A stretch of DNA of 64,000 nt from Rufibacter radiotolerans (GTDB lineage: Bacteria; Bacteroidota; Bacteroidia; Cytophagales; Hymenobacteraceae), in NCBI RefSeq assembly GCF_001078055.1, contig NZ_CP010777.1, forward strand, positions 1,138,408 to 1,202,407, in the 5' to 3' direction. A program made the translations under genes and the position numbers. Below are positions 41,274-51,891 of this stretch, piece by piece. The notes under the pieces were generated by a model. The model was not told where the DNA came from and did not search any database. It saw nothing but the letters and a program-made list of their open reading frames with translations. Position 1 is the first letter of the stretch. Each line of letters begins with the position of its first letter.

Positions 41274-43712
41274 ATGAGACTACAAAGTAAAATAGTATTT
41301 AGGATATGTCGAATGCTGCTTACTGGTTTTTTTTGTATCTTTTATTTTATCACCTCTGCTCAACATTTGCCATCAATAATAACACTAAAAGGCACAATAG
41401 CAGATTCTTCTAATAAGATTCCGCTCAGCTACGTGACTATTGTTATAAAAGAAAATAGTAACAACCAAGTAACTAACTCCACTATCTCAGAGCAAGATGG
41501 TACCTATAGGCTTTCTATTTTGACTGATAAATATTATCAGATGTCCTTTAGTTTTATAGGCTATAAAACTAAAAATATTCATCTATCAACCTTGACTTCC
41601 CCTGTTCACGACCTTGGCACCATTCTTCTCTCCCCCACTGCTACCCAACTGGAGGAAGTTCAAGTAACTGCCCAAAAGCCACTGATAGAGCAAAGTATAG
41701 ACAAGACCACTTACCACGTGGAGGCAGACCCAGAGGTAAATCTGCTCAGCACGCTCGATATGCTGCGCAAAGTGCCGTTCCTGACGGTGGATGCAGAAGA
41801 TAACCTGACACTCAACGGGCAGATGAATTACCAAATCCTGGTCAACGGGAAACGATTAGCACTTTTCTCTTCTAATCCCAGCGAAGTCCTTAAAACACTT
41901 CCCGCCAACTCAATCAAACAGGTTGAAATCCTCACTAACCCGTCTGCCTGCTATGAGGCTGCCGGCACTGGTGGTGTCATCAACATCATCACCCACAAGC
42001 GAAGCATCAGCGGATATAACGGCTCAATTAATTTGGTGGCAGGGCATCCTGAGTCCTATAACGGGAGCGCATCACTAACAGCCACCGCGGGTAAAGTCAG
42101 CGTAACCGGTAGGTATAGTAATAACTATGCTAAACAGCCGGAGAATAATAGCATCTTTTACAGGCTGGACAACGTGCGTGGCAGCAGATTAGAGCAAACC
42201 GGAAATGGCAGCGGCGAGAACAGGGCTCAAAATTTCGGCGGTGAACTAACATATGATATAAGTCTGCTAGACCAATTTACCCTTTCCTATGGTATGAACA
42301 GTAACAACGGTTCAAATAATAATATCCAGCAAGTCTCACATTTAAACATTGCTGGTGAAACGACAGAGTCTTATCAGAACATTAACAAGGGCAACAACGA
42401 TGGCAACAATTCATACTTAAATCTTGGCTACCAGCGCAGTTTCAAAAACAATAGCATGCGCAGCTTCTCCTTCGACCTCAGCAGGAACAACAGTGAGAAC
42501 GAGAGTGCATCAGGTTTTTCATTGGAGCCCATTATCAATTACACAGGACGTCAAACCACCACACAAAACCAGGATGTGGCACGGGAGTATAACTTGCAGG
42601 CTGATTATACCCACCCACTGGGCAAGCAAACGCTGGAGCTGGGTATAAAATCGGTACTGCAGGAAAACAACAGCGGTTATTTTTATAAGAACCTGGAGCA
42701 GGAGACAGGTATGTTGGTGCTGGACTCTGCCTTGAGCAACAGCTTCGACTATCGTCAGGACATCCATGCCGCCTATGCCTCCTTCAACCTCCGCAACAAC
42801 AAGTGGGTACTTAGAACAGGGCTCAGGGTGGAGGAAACAAGGCTTCATGCCAACTTCCGCTCTTCATCCACTAAGGCCTCGCAGCAGTACCGCAATCTGT
42901 TTCCTAATATCACCCTCAGCCTTATGTTAAAAGAGAGCAGCACGCTCAAACTCTCTTATACCCAGCGCATACAGCGTCCGAGCCTCTATGACCTCAACCC
43001 TTACGTGGACGCCACAGACCCGCTCAATGTCAGCTACGGTAATCCTGCTTTGGACCCGGCCACTAGTCATATCCTGCAACTTGATTACATTAAGTATATT
43101 AAAGCCACCTCTCTGAGTGCGGGTCTTTCCCACCACTTCACAAACAATGCTATCCAGTATTTCACCACACTGGGAGAGGATTCGGTAGCCCGCAGCACGT
43201 ACGGCAATCTGGGCCATGACCGAATGTATAATTTCTCACTTAACAGCAATACCACATTTTCTAAAAAACTAACCCTTAACCTCAACATCGGTACTAGCTA
43301 CGTATCTTATACCAGCATGCTGGAAGGCAGGCCTCAAGCCAACAAGGGTTTTATCTACAGCGTAAGGGGAGCCATGGCCTACCGCATGGGTAAGACCTGG
43401 AGAGCAAGCGGCAACTTGAATTATAACTCCCCTAACGTATTGCTGCAAGGTAGCACTAGTGGATATACCTGGAGTAGTGTAGCGCTCAACAAGCAATTCT
43501 TGAAAAACGGGAAAGCAAGCCTGAGCCTGTCTGTCAGGAGTCCGTTTGAAGCAAGGCGGCACACTTCTTCTGAGACAACCGGTTTAACTTTCTACCAGAG
43601 ACGGGAGTCCTATACAGTGATCAGGCAATTCACGGTAGGCTTCAATTACCGGTTTACCAAACTGAAAACCAGTGCACCTCCTGAAAATTTAATTAGAAGA
43701 AAAAAGCCTTAG
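41274..43712 (+). CDS. TonB-dependent receptor-like outer-membrane beta-barrel protein
   Basis: An 812-residue outer-membrane protein with signal peptide (MLLTGFFCIFYFITSAQ region). A carboxypeptidase-regulatory-like domain spans about residues 25-105 (LKGTIADSSNKIPLSYVTIV, then DGTYRLSI). A plug-like domain follows at about 120-225 (LLSTLDMLRKVPFLTV and GTGGVINIIT), and the rest is a barrel of the OMP_b-brl_3 type. The frame could start at a TTG at 41229 inside the preceding hairpin; the ATG at 41274 gives a proper signal peptide. The partner SusD-type gene is absent, so a peptide, metal or small-molecule ligand is as likely as glycan. Confidence 0.85.
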   Translation: MRLQSKIVFRICRMLLTGFFCIFYFITSAQHLPSIITLKGTIADSSNKIPLSYVTIVIKENSNNQVTNSTISEQDGTYRLSILTDKYYQMSFSFIGYKTKNIHLSTLTSPVHDLGTILLSPTATQLEEVQVTAQKPLIEQSIDKTTYHVEADPEVNLLSTLDMLRKVPFLTVDAEDNLTLNGQMNYQILVNGKRLALFSSNPSEVLKTLPANSIKQVEILTNPSACYEAAGTGGVINIITHKRSISGYNGSINLVAGHPESYNGSASLTATAGKVSVTGRYSNNYAKQPENNSIFYRLDNVRGSRLEQTGNGSGENRAQNFGGELTYDISLLDQFTLSYGMNSNNGSNNNIQQVSHLNIAGETTESYQNINKGNNDGNNSYLNLGYQRSFKNNSMRSFSFDLSRNNSENESASGFSLEPIINYTGRQTTTQNQDVAREYNLQADYTHPLGKQTLELGIKSVLQENNSGYFYKNLEQETGMLVLDSALSNSFDYRQDIHAAYASFNLRNNKWVLRTGLRVEETRLHANFRSSSTKASQQYRNLFPNITLSLMLKESSTLKLSYTQRIQRPSLYDLNPYVDATDPLNVSYGNPALDPATSHILQLDYIKYIKATSLSAGLSHHFTNNAIQYFTTLGEDSVARSTYGNLGHDRMYNFSLNSNTTFSKKLTLNLNIGTSYVSYTSMLEGRPQANKGFIYSVRGAMAYRMGKTWRASGNLNYNSPNVLLQGSTSGYTWSSVALNKQFLKNGKASLSLSVRSPFEARRHTSSETTGLTFYQRRESYTVIRQFTVGFNYRFTKLKTSAPPENLIRRKKP

Positions 43713-44262
43713 AGAATAGAAGGGAAGTAGGAGGTATGTCCAAATTGAATCTTTCATGCTCTTTCTTTCATGGGAAGTCGTGGGGAATTTAAGTTTCAAG
43801 GAATAAAATTGGCTTGAAGCTACTGTTCATATACTTATATCGATTTAATAATGTAATGCAATTAAATATAAGCAATATTAAATTTATATATATGTGTTGT
43901 TATTGCCTTTGCGTGGAGCATTTCTAATTTTGGAACAACCTGATTAGTGGTTTATAAAAGCCTCTGAAAAATAATTGGAGAGGTTTATTATTCTGTAGTT
44001 GAACTTTTTACCATACTTAATGACCTGTAACAGGTGCTAATTTAAAGTTAGCGCACTACTGGATTGCGGCCTTGATTAATATTGAAATACGAGCAGGCGG
44101 TGAAGCTTTAGATTCGTCTTGTATTAATGGTGCAAAAAACCATCTAGCAAACTATGATTTGAGAGGCACTACCACAACAAAAGCCTTACTGAATGCCTGG
44201 TAGATTTCAAGAAGCTCCAGCAATAATGGCAGATCAACAAACTTGTACATTTAAGTATTAGA

Positions 44263-44310
44263 AGCAGCAGCCGTTTATGGGGAAACCTATTGATGGCTGC
44301 TTTTTATTTT
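44263..44310 (+). terminator. Hairpin terminator with T-run
   Basis: Arms agcagcc and ggctgct are followed by tttttatttt. It lies in a long gene-free gap, so it probably ends a short unannotated transcript, perhaps the remnant frame at 44024-44206. Confidence 0.6.
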
Positions 44311-44356
44311 AGTTTCGTATCGTAAATTCCAGAGTAAACTTTCAGTTTAGCTATGG

Positions 44357-44380
44357 TTTCAGGAAAACGGGCTTAAAACA
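44357..44380. repeat. Dispersed palindrome family, partial copy L
   Basis: The half-element 'tttcaggaaaacgggcttaaaac' matches the centre and right arm of the family. The left arm is poorly preserved. Confidence 0.4.
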
Positions 44381-45078
44381 CATGACCTTTATCTAAGTGC
44401 AAAAGGCCTCAGTACTATTATAATTTAAGAAAGCACCTGTAAATGAATGAACTACTCACTGATAGGTAGGTCTTCATTTAGCGGCTTTTCCTTAAAACTT
44501 TAACAAAAATTTATAAACCTATGAGTATATAGGTCGTATGAAAACCAAAGGCCTGCAAATAATATTATAAATTATATTTAAATAGTTAAAATATTAAGGA
44601 CCTTTTACTGTTTTAATGGGTATTGCAACACCCCGTCAATATCTATGCAGGCTTACTTTAAAGCTATTTTAGTTTAAAAGATTTCTACTTCCCCTATCCC
44701 CCTTACCCCCAAGTGCTTTTAGATCATGGTCAAGTCTATAAAAGTCTTACCACTTATCTGAAACGAAAAGTTAAGGTTTTATTGGCTCTAAGGATACGTT
44801 ACGTCTGGCCCAAAGCTGAATGGTATGCCTTTTTCTAGTTTCAGCTATTCCTATGGAACGCTTGGCTAGGGATGGGTACATCACCTTAAGGTCTTTCTTG
44901 ACACACAATGTAAAAACCTGAAGTTTATTCTGTCTCGGTCCTGTAAACGACTGCTGTATGTAGCATCTAACTTATCCGCTTAATTACTAAACCTCTCTGG
45001 TTTAGGTTCTGGTAACACCATCCACTAATTTATTTTTTGTCTTTCATAGTATAAGTCCACTTTAATTAATTACCGTTT

Positions 45079-47340
45079 ATGAAAAACCATTACCAATGCA
45101 AAAGCATGACGGGGATCGTTGTGCCTAATTTATCCACCTCCTTATGGCGCTCTACGTTTGCGCTGGTAGCTTCTATGTTGATGGGGGTAGGCGCTTTTGC
45201 CCAAATAGCCCCCGTTAATCCGCCAATAAATGGCTTTCATATTGATGGGGGCCTACGGGCAAATACCCCTACCGTAAATGTTGGTGACTGGGTATTTGGT
45301 AGCCCTGTGGTTTCTGGTACTGGCGGGCGCGTGTTTACTGATGCCGGTGTTCCAATAAGCGGGGTTAATGCAGAGCTTAAAAGAGATCTATATAATAGCT
45401 CAACTGATATCATATTTACAGAGGGTAGTAAATTTAATGCAAGCCCAGCCTCATGGGCTTGGACGGCCAGCAGCGCCCCAGATAAAAATGATATCAATAA
45501 TGCCATGTACCTGGTGACCAAAGGCACCAATAATGATGACTGGTTAGTAGTAGGCGGTGACCGCTTATCAACCAATGGTACCAGTTATATTGATTTTGAG
45601 CTCTTGCAGAAAACCGTAACCCGCAATACAAACAATAACGGATTTTCCACAGGAGGAACAGATGGAGGTAGGACGGTAAATGACCTGGTGATCTCTATGG
45701 AATATAGCAATGGAGGAGGCAAGCCAAACGTAGCTATTTATAAATGGGCGTCTTTGTCCGGCGGAAAGTTCGGGTATCAGTTAATACCGGGTTCTACCGT
45801 AATCTCCACTAACCCAACCGTCACTTTAAATGATATTGCCTTTGCAGAAACTAACAGAACTGGTACAGAAAATGTGCCTTTTGAGGCATTTGGTAGCACT
45901 ACCTACAAGCAATTTGCCTTTGTGGAGGCAGCTATTAACATGACCAAACTCATAGGGGCCTTAGGAGACCCTTGCCTGGGCCTAAGTATTAAAACCGTAT
46001 TTATTAAAACCAAGGCCTCAGATTCTAACACGGCAGCGCTTAAAGACTTGGTAGAGCCTATTCAGGTGTCCATTACCTTTGGTACTGCCTCTATTGCTTA
46101 TTCAGGGCCTTATTGCAATACAGGAACAGCAACTGTTACCCAAAGTGGTACTGGAGGAGGAACCTATTCTTATGCTCCTAAATCACCTACTCCAAGTACC
46201 AATACCATCTCTCTTAATTCAAGCACAGGCGCCATAGATTTGGCTGCTAGTATGCCAGGTACCTACACTATTACTTATTCATTTACCACAAACGGTTGTG
46301 CAAAAACAGCCACCACAGATATAACCATTAAGGCCAGTACCTCGCACACGACCACTGCGTCTGCATGTGATAGTTATACCTGGGCCGGTCCGCTTGGGAA
46401 CGGGCAAACCTATACTTCTTCAGGAACTTACACCAACGAGACCACAAACGCAGACGGCTGTACGCATACAGAGACGCTGGATCTTACAATCACAGGTTCA
46501 CCTGTGGGTACTAATACCAGCATGTCAGCTTGCCCCACTACGGCTGGCGGCACTACAGCTTACTTTGACCTGACCACTGAGGAAGCGACCGTAACCGGAG
46601 GAGTTGCAGGGGTGACGGTAGCAGGTTGGTACACAGGCTACAACAGCTCTACTAAAGTTTTCTCTGGTCTTATTTCTACCCCTAACAACTATTCTTCTGG
46701 CACTGCCACGGTTTATGCCAAGTTAGCCAAAGGCACCTGTTATGGTGTAGCAGAGAATGAACTAACTGTGAACCAGTCACCTGGCAAGCCATCTGTCACT
46801 TATAACGCACCAGCGTGTGATGAAGTGGTCTTTAGTGTGACGGTAAACTCTCCAATTATTGGTGCTATGTATAAAATCACAGACAAGGATGGCAACAATT
46901 CAGATGAGATAACCGCAGAAGAAGGCAAAGATGTCATATTCCTTAACCGAGCCGCCGGGTCTGGTTATATTGTAATGGCTACAATTGGTGATTGTGTTTC
47001 TGAGGCAGAGACTTGCGGGTCCCCAACCCCAGCTATGAAATCAGAGGTTAAATCACTTAAAACAGAGAGCATCAAAAGTGAAGAACGGGCAGTGGCCTAT
47101 CCTGTTCCATTCTATGACAAGGCTACCATTGAGTTTACAGTAGAGCAAAGTGGCAAGTATGTTATCAACCTGTATGACATGAATGGAGAACTGGTGCGCG
47201 AGGTTAAATCCGGGACTGCCAAAGCTGGCGAGAAAAACATAGTGGAACTAGATGGAAAAGATCTGGCAGATGGAATGTACGTTGCCAGAATCTTAAGCAG
47301 CACTGGTAAAAAATCAATTAAACTGTTAAAACGGAGGTAG
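45079..47340 (+). CDS. Secreted T9SS cargo protein, adhesin-like
   Basis: A 753-residue exported protein. The N-terminal signal peptide ends at GVGAFAQ. Residues ~45-320 form a Ser/Thr/Asn-rich domain of unknown type, followed by Ig-like repeats with cysteine pairs (for example CNTGTATVTQSGTGGG and NADGCTHTETLDLT). Residues ~672-753 are a type A T9SS sorting domain: AYPVPFYDKATIEFTV, KYVINLYDMNGELVREV, and the ending DGMYVARIL...KSIKLLKRR. Such cargo is exported across the outer membrane by the type IX system and usually anchored to A-LPS. The surface role is inferred. A perfect hairpin terminator follows. Confidence 0.85.
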   Translation: MKNHYQCKSMTGIVVPNLSTSLWRSTFALVASMLMGVGAFAQIAPVNPPINGFHIDGGLRANTPTVNVGDWVFGSPVVSGTGGRVFTDAGVPISGVNAELKRDLYNSSTDIIFTEGSKFNASPASWAWTASSAPDKNDINNAMYLVTKGTNNDDWLVVGGDRLSTNGTSYIDFELLQKTVTRNTNNNGFSTGGTDGGRTVNDLVISMEYSNGGGKPNVAIYKWASLSGGKFGYQLIPGSTVISTNPTVTLNDIAFAETNRTGTENVPFEAFGSTTYKQFAFVEAAINMTKLIGALGDPCLGLSIKTVFIKTKASDSNTAALKDLVEPIQVSITFGTASIAYSGPYCNTGTATVTQSGTGGGTYSYAPKSPTPSTNTISLNSSTGAIDLAASMPGTYTITYSFTTNGCAKTATTDITIKASTSHTTTASACDSYTWAGPLGNGQTYTSSGTYTNETTNADGCTHTETLDLTITGSPVGTNTSMSACPTTAGGTTAYFDLTTEEATVTGGVAGVTVAGWYTGYNSSTKVFSGLISTPNNYSSGTATVYAKLAKGTCYGVAENELTVNQSPGKPSVTYNAPACDEVVFSVTVNSPIIGAMYKITDKDGNNSDEITAEEGKDVIFLNRAAGSGYIVMATIGDCVSEAETCGSPTPAMKSEVKSLKTESIKSEERAVAYPVPFYDKATIEFTVEQSGKYVINLYDMNGELVREVKSGTAKAGEKNIVELDGKDLADGMYVARILSSTGKKSIKLLKRR

Positions 47341-47362
47341 CAGTAAACGCTTCCAACAAGGT

Positions 47363-47408
47363 GATGCCGCCAGAGAGTAAGTTCTCTGGCGGCATCGCTT
47401 TTTTTTAA
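47363..47408 (+). terminator. Rho-independent terminator after the T9SS cargo gene
   Basis: Arms gatgccgccagaga and tctctggcggcatc with a short loop are followed by cgcttttttttaagg, a classical U-run. It is 22 bp after the stop codon. Confidence 0.9.
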
Positions 47409-47480
47409 GGCATAACCAAACCTGCCGGCCCGTATGTAACCATCTTTTATTTCTTGATTGTGCCCCTTGGGATATGTCTG

Positions 47481-47517
47481 GTTTTTGCCTGTTTTCAGGA
47501 AAACGGCTCTAAAACGC
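47481..47517. repeat. Dispersed palindrome family, copy H
   Basis: gtttttgcctgttttcagg / aaaacggctctaaaacgc. Shortened outer arms. It lies in the gap between convergent genes. Confidence 0.65.
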
Positions 47518-47578
47518 AAAGTCTGCATTACCACTTTCTCAAAACCGGAAGGCAACAAACTTGGCAGAAAGGCTTTCC

Positions 47579-47619
47579 TATTTCGAGCCTGTTTTCCTGA
47601 AAGTAGCCCTAAAACAGAA
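47579..47619. repeat. Dispersed palindrome family, copy I
   Basis: tttcgagcctgttttcctga / aagtagccctaaaacagaaa. It lies just beyond the stop of the SNF2 helicase gene on its minus strand. Confidence 0.65.
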
Positions 47620-47622
47620 ACG

Positions 47623-50600
47623 CTACCCCAACAAACTTAGCAACTCCTGTTTGGTCATGGACTTCAGCATGGCGCCATCGGTCTTCACCAGGTCCTGGGC
47701 CAGGTCTTTCTTAGTGGCCTGCAGTTTCATGATCTTTTCCTCCACGGTATTGGGGCAGATGAGGCGCACGGCTACTACATTCTTTTCCTGCCCAATGCGG
47801 TAGGTGCGGTCAATGGCCTGGTTCTCGGTGGCGGGGTTCCACCAGGGATCTACCAGAAACACGTAGTCGGCGCGGGTGAGGTTGAGGCCGGTGCCACCTG
47901 CCTTCAAACTGATCAGGAACACGCGCACGTCTTCCTGCTCCTGAAACTGCGCCACGGCCCCCGCCCGGTCTTTGGTCTGGCCGGTGAGGAGCGAGTATTT
48001 AATGCCACGGGCGTTGAGTTCTTTCTGGATAAGGTTCAGCATAGAAACAAACTGCGAGAACACCAGTATTTTATGGTGGGGCGCCTTGCTCTCAATCTGC
48101 TCCAGCAGCACCTCCAGCTTAGCCGATTCATTGCTGCCCGAGGTGGCTTCCTGTTCTGGCAGCAGCGCCGGCGAGTTACAGATCTGCCGTAGTTTGGTCA
48201 GGCCTCTCAAGACACTCATGCTGTTTCTGGGTATTTCCTCTTCGGCCTGGGCCGAGATATAATCCCGTATCTCCCGCTCATGTAACGCATATACCTGCCG
48301 CTGCTCTTTGCCCATCTCACAGTACAGCACCATTTCTGTTTTCTCAGGCAGCTCTTTGGCTACCTGCTCCTTGGTTCTTCGCAGCAGGAAAGGACTGATC
48401 TTGCGCTGCAGTTCGGTGGCGCGCTTGCTGCTCTTGAACTGGTCAATGGGCTTGGAGTAATAGTCTCTAAAGAAACGTTTGTTGCCCAGCAGGCCCGGGC
48501 AGGCGAAGGAAAGCTGGCCGTACAGGTCATAGGTGCTGTTCTCCAGGGGCGTGCCTGTGAGCACTACCCGGTTGCGGGCCTGCAGCAGGCGCACGGCCCG
48601 GTAGCGCTGCGACTCAGGATTCTTAATGGCCTGTGACTCGTCCAGGAAAATATAGTTGAACGTGTAGTTTTTGAGGAGCGCGATATCAGACAGCAGCGTG
48701 CCATAGGAGGTAAGCACCAAGTCAAAACCGTCCAGGTCTTTGATCGCCTTTACCCGGCTGGTTCCGTAGAGGGTCATGATGCGGAGGGAGGGGGCAAATT
48801 TGGCCACTTCGTTCTGCCAGTTGAAAAGGAGTGAGGTTGGTACCACCACTAGGTTGGTGTTGTGGCCGCCTTTGCGTTTAAGCGATAAGATAAAGGCCAG
48901 AACCTGTACCGTTTTACCCAGACCCATGTCATCTGCCAGACAGCCCCCGAAGTTGAACTGGTCCAGAAAGTGCAGCCAGTTCAGGCCCTGCCTCTGATAG
49001 GGGCGCAGGGTGGCCTTCAGGTCCTGGGGAACTTCTATTTCTTCAATGGCCTCAAACCGGGAAAGCTTCTTGCGGTAGAGCGCCAGTTCCTCCCGCACTT
49101 CCTGGCTCAGAACCTCCGTCTCATACAGTTCCTCTATGCTGGCGAAATTCATCTTGGGAGTGCGAAGCCGGTCGCCCACTACTTCAGAATTTTCAAAGAA
49201 GCGGTTAAGTTTTTCCAGCCATTCCTGGGGTAGGATGCCCTGGGTGCCGTCATCTAAGGTGACAAAGCGGGTCTTGTGCCTGAGGGCCTTGTGCAGGTGT
49301 TTCAGGGATGCTTTCTGTGAACCGAAGGTTATGTCCAGGGAGGTGTCAAACCAGTTAATGCCGCTGGTGACCAGAATAGTGACTTTGGCCTTGTGCGGAT
49401 TGAGGTTTTGCTGTTTCAGTTCTTTGAACCCTAAAAGGGTGATGTCCTGATTCCGCCAGGCGTCAAAGGCCTCCAGAAACCAATCCTGGGTCAGGAACCG
49501 GTCGCGGTGCAGGTAAAAGCAGTCCAGGTGCAGCTGCTCCTTAAAGTGGGGGTGCTGCTTGAGAATCTGAGCCGTGAACTGCAGCTCCGCCTCCTGGTCC
49601 CGGGCCACTATAAATGCTTTGCCCTGGGCATCGGTGGCATGGATCTGCTTTTTGGATAGCACAGGTACTTCCACATGGCCATAGCGCATCACGGGCGTGA
49701 GCAGGATGTAGTCTTCAGATTCAGACAGGTATAACAGTCGTTCTCTGTCCTGGGTAAAGCCCTGCTCCTTGAGTTGGCGGGCTGTGGCGGGCTTCAGGAA
49801 TGAGTAGGAAATCTTGATCCTGGCCTCTAGATTAGCCAGAATATTCTGCCGGAACTCCTCAAACTTAGATTCATGTACCAGCACCTGGTGGCCCCGCTTC
49901 TGGAAGAAATCAATGACCCGGCGTAGGTCTGGGTTGTGCAACAAATATAAGCAGGCTTGCACCTGCAGAAAATGGCCGTACCTGAGTTGCAGGTGCCGCA
50001 GCAGGAAAGGTTGGCCTTCTATGTGCAACTGGGCATAAATGGCGTAGAAATGGTCTTTGTAATCTACCTCCAGCACCAATTCCAGGTTGGTTTTCTTGAG
50101 TTGTACCGGGGCCACTGAACTGGCGGTTATATTAGCTGATACTTCTGGATTATGCTGGTAAACCGCCAGATGGAGTGGGTTCTGCACCAGGGCCTTTAAG
50201 GGCTCCAGGTCTACATCAGTGGGTTCAGCGTTATAGTTATTCTGAAACCGGGCCAGGGCTGTATAGAACTTCAACTCACTGGGGTGGTCTGTCTGCCAGA
50301 TAAAATCTAGGGGGTTTAACGTTTTAAGCGGGTTCTTTACTTTGCCTGCCTGGGTAATAGTAGACTCCAGCAGTTCCACTGTTAGGTGCCGGTAGTATTT
50401 ATGCTCGCCCAGGACCACTATCCTCTGAGTATTGGTATTGGTTTCTCTTGCGCCCGGCAAAAAGGGGAGCTTTTGCGCAGGGATAAGTTTCTCTCTGAGC
50501 AAGGCCTGGGATTCTTCTGTTACCGGCAGGAGGTTAGGATTTCTGGGTGTAATGTGCAGGCTCTTGTTCAGGTACTCCACTTTAAAGTGTAAGTCCAGGT

Positions 50601-51021
50601 CTTCTTCTTCGGCTAAGCCAAAGGCAGCGGCTACCGGCTTAATCTTCTCCCTACGTAGGGCCACGTCAAAAAATACGCTCAGTTCGGGACGGTTGAGCAA
50701 AGTCTGCAGTACTTGGGTCTGGTGTTCGCACAGGCCTTTCTTGGGAGTTGGGCACCCACAGGACAGCACCAGCCCGTTTTGCTGCTGCACCACCGTTACC
50801 GCCGGGAACCGCCCAAACGGAGAGATGCCCGAAATAGTGGCTTTATTCAGTTCTATTTGGGTAGGCTGTAGGGCGAAACCAGAAGTTCCAGCCGCCATGG
50901 CCTCGGCAGAGGAATGGCGGGCAATAGTAGCATAGGTAAGCGAAGAAACCGAGATATCTGGCAGGAGGTAATGCGTGGGGTGAGGTACTGTCTTTGCACG
51001 TGTTCCGTCTTGCTCCGCCAT
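47623..51021 (-). CDS. SNF2-family helicase with N-terminal SWIM-type zinc finger
   Basis: An 1132-residue ATP-dependent DNA-binding/remodelling enzyme. Near residues 88-100 a CGCPTPKKGLCEHQ element fits a SWIM zinc finger (CxC...CxH). The SNF2 core has DMGLGKTVQ near 697, FLDESQAIKNP near 793, and VVLTGTPLEN just after. The C-terminal helicase lobe has LISLKAGGTGLNLT, VDPWWNPATENQAIDRTYRIGQ and VRLICPNTVEEKI near the end. Length and order match the bacterial SNF2/Rad54 group found widely in Bacteroidota. The biological target is unknown. Convergent with the T9SS cargo gene. Confidence 0.9.
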   Translation of the reverse strand: MAEQDGTRAKTVPHPTHYLLPDISVSSLTYATIARHSSAEAMAAGTSGFALQPTQIELNKATISGISPFGRFPAVTVVQQQNGLVLSCGCPTPKKGLCEHQTQVLQTLLNRPELSVFFDVALRREKIKPVAAAFGLAEEEDLDLHFKVEYLNKSLHITPRNPNLLPVTEESQALLREKLIPAQKLPFLPGARETNTNTQRIVVLGEHKYYRHLTVELLESTITQAGKVKNPLKTLNPLDFIWQTDHPSELKFYTALARFQNNYNAEPTDVDLEPLKALVQNPLHLAVYQHNPEVSANITASSVAPVQLKKTNLELVLEVDYKDHFYAIYAQLHIEGQPFLLRHLQLRYGHFLQVQACLYLLHNPDLRRVIDFFQKRGHQVLVHESKFEEFRQNILANLEARIKISYSFLKPATARQLKEQGFTQDRERLLYLSESEDYILLTPVMRYGHVEVPVLSKKQIHATDAQGKAFIVARDQEAELQFTAQILKQHPHFKEQLHLDCFYLHRDRFLTQDWFLEAFDAWRNQDITLLGFKELKQQNLNPHKAKVTILVTSGINWFDTSLDITFGSQKASLKHLHKALRHKTRFVTLDDGTQGILPQEWLEKLNRFFENSEVVGDRLRTPKMNFASIEELYETEVLSQEVREELALYRKKLSRFEAIEEIEVPQDLKATLRPYQRQGLNWLHFLDQFNFGGCLADDMGLGKTVQVLAFILSLKRKGGHNTNLVVVPTSLLFNWQNEVAKFAPSLRIMTLYGTSRVKAIKDLDGFDLVLTSYGTLLSDIALLKNYTFNYIFLDESQAIKNPESQRYRAVRLLQARNRVVLTGTPLENSTYDLYGQLSFACPGLLGNKRFFRDYYSKPIDQFKSSKRATELQRKISPFLLRRTKEQVAKELPEKTEMVLYCEMGKEQRQVYALHEREIRDYISAQAEEEIPRNSMSVLRGLTKLRQICNSPALLPEQEATSGSNESAKLEVLLEQIESKAPHHKILVFSQFVSMLNLIQKELNARGIKYSLLTGQTKDRAGAVAQFQEQEDVRVFLISLKAGGTGLNLTRADYVFLVDPWWNPATENQAIDRTYRIGQEKNVVAVRLICPNTVEEKIMKLQATKKDLAQDLVKTDGAMLKSMTKQELLSLLG

Positions 51022-51891
51022 CTTTCTGGTTGTTTACTGGGCACCAAAGGTAAGCAGAAACTTTGGCTGGGGAGAAGGCACAAAAAGGTGGGGAGAAAAG
51101 CCTTGGTACACAAGGTGAACAGGAAAAGAGAAGGTAAGCGTTTCATAGGCCACAGTAAGTGTCGCCATTTGGGCAACTATTAAAGGGGGATTTCCTATCC
51201 TTTACCAGGTTCCTTTAGATATTTGATAATTATTTAAAGGAAATTTTATATTTTTCTAATCTTAAAGAAGAGAATATTGCAAAATCGCTTAATAATACTA
51301 GTATAGTAAACGGAGTCTTGGTATAAAGATTTTTTAAGAAAATATTTATACATAAGGTATTGTAGATATAATTATTGTAATTAATTTTATGACTTATAAA
51401 GACCTAAGGTGATAAAAAATAGTAATATTATATAGTTACTTAAAAGTAAGTATTTAGAAGCTTATTTTAACAATATAGATTTGCAGAATTTTAATGTACC
51501 TAAGGTTAGGTTGGATTTTAGGGATAGTTTTTATTTCCATTGCCTAAGGCCATATACAAAGCTTGCCCCCAACAAGCTATGGTCTTTTAAGATGTAACGT
51601 AGGGAGAGTCTGAAGATTACTATTTTCTGACGTTACTCTTTGGCAGAACTGATAGTGTCTCACTATCAGTTTATTATCAGTTTTAAAACAAGTTTATTTT
51701 AAAAGAGCATTACCCAAAGGGTCTTATGTGACAATAGATCATTTGCCTTTTAGGTGCTGCGTGAAATCAAAATGACTTTGGTTACAAGATAAGGTACGCC
51801 TTTAGAATAAAGTGCGCCTGGTATAATTATGCCTTCTTCAAGTTTAACTAATATATAAACAACTAAAAATTAACCACTTAAAAACAAATTA
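51022..51891. other. 870-bp AT-rich intergenic region
   Basis: Between the divergent SNF2 helicase and lipoprotein genes. It contains a small perfect hairpin, actgatagtg / cactatcagt, at 51648-51670, and no convincing coding frame. The AT-rich stretch 51220-51480 looks like promoter or decayed DNA. Confidence 0.45.
51648..51670. repeat. Short perfect hairpin
   Basis: actgatagtg - tct - cactatcagt. It is 222 bp upstream of the lipoprotein start, and the arm sequence 'tatcag' recurs at 51675-51680. It may be an operator site. Confidence 0.45.

Larger units (their letters stand above)
43713..45078. other. 1.37-kb intergenic region
   Basis: A long AT-rich gap between two plus-strand genes. It holds a hairpin terminator at 44263-44310, a partial palindrome copy at 44357-44380, and a short open frame at about 44024-44206 that lacks a start codon and may be a gene remnant. 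Nothing else is recognisable. Confidence 0.45.

Noticed and set aside
44024-44206. Open frame ending ...TTTTKALLNAW
   Set aside because: No start codon and no recognised family; kept only as a possible remnant in the findings.
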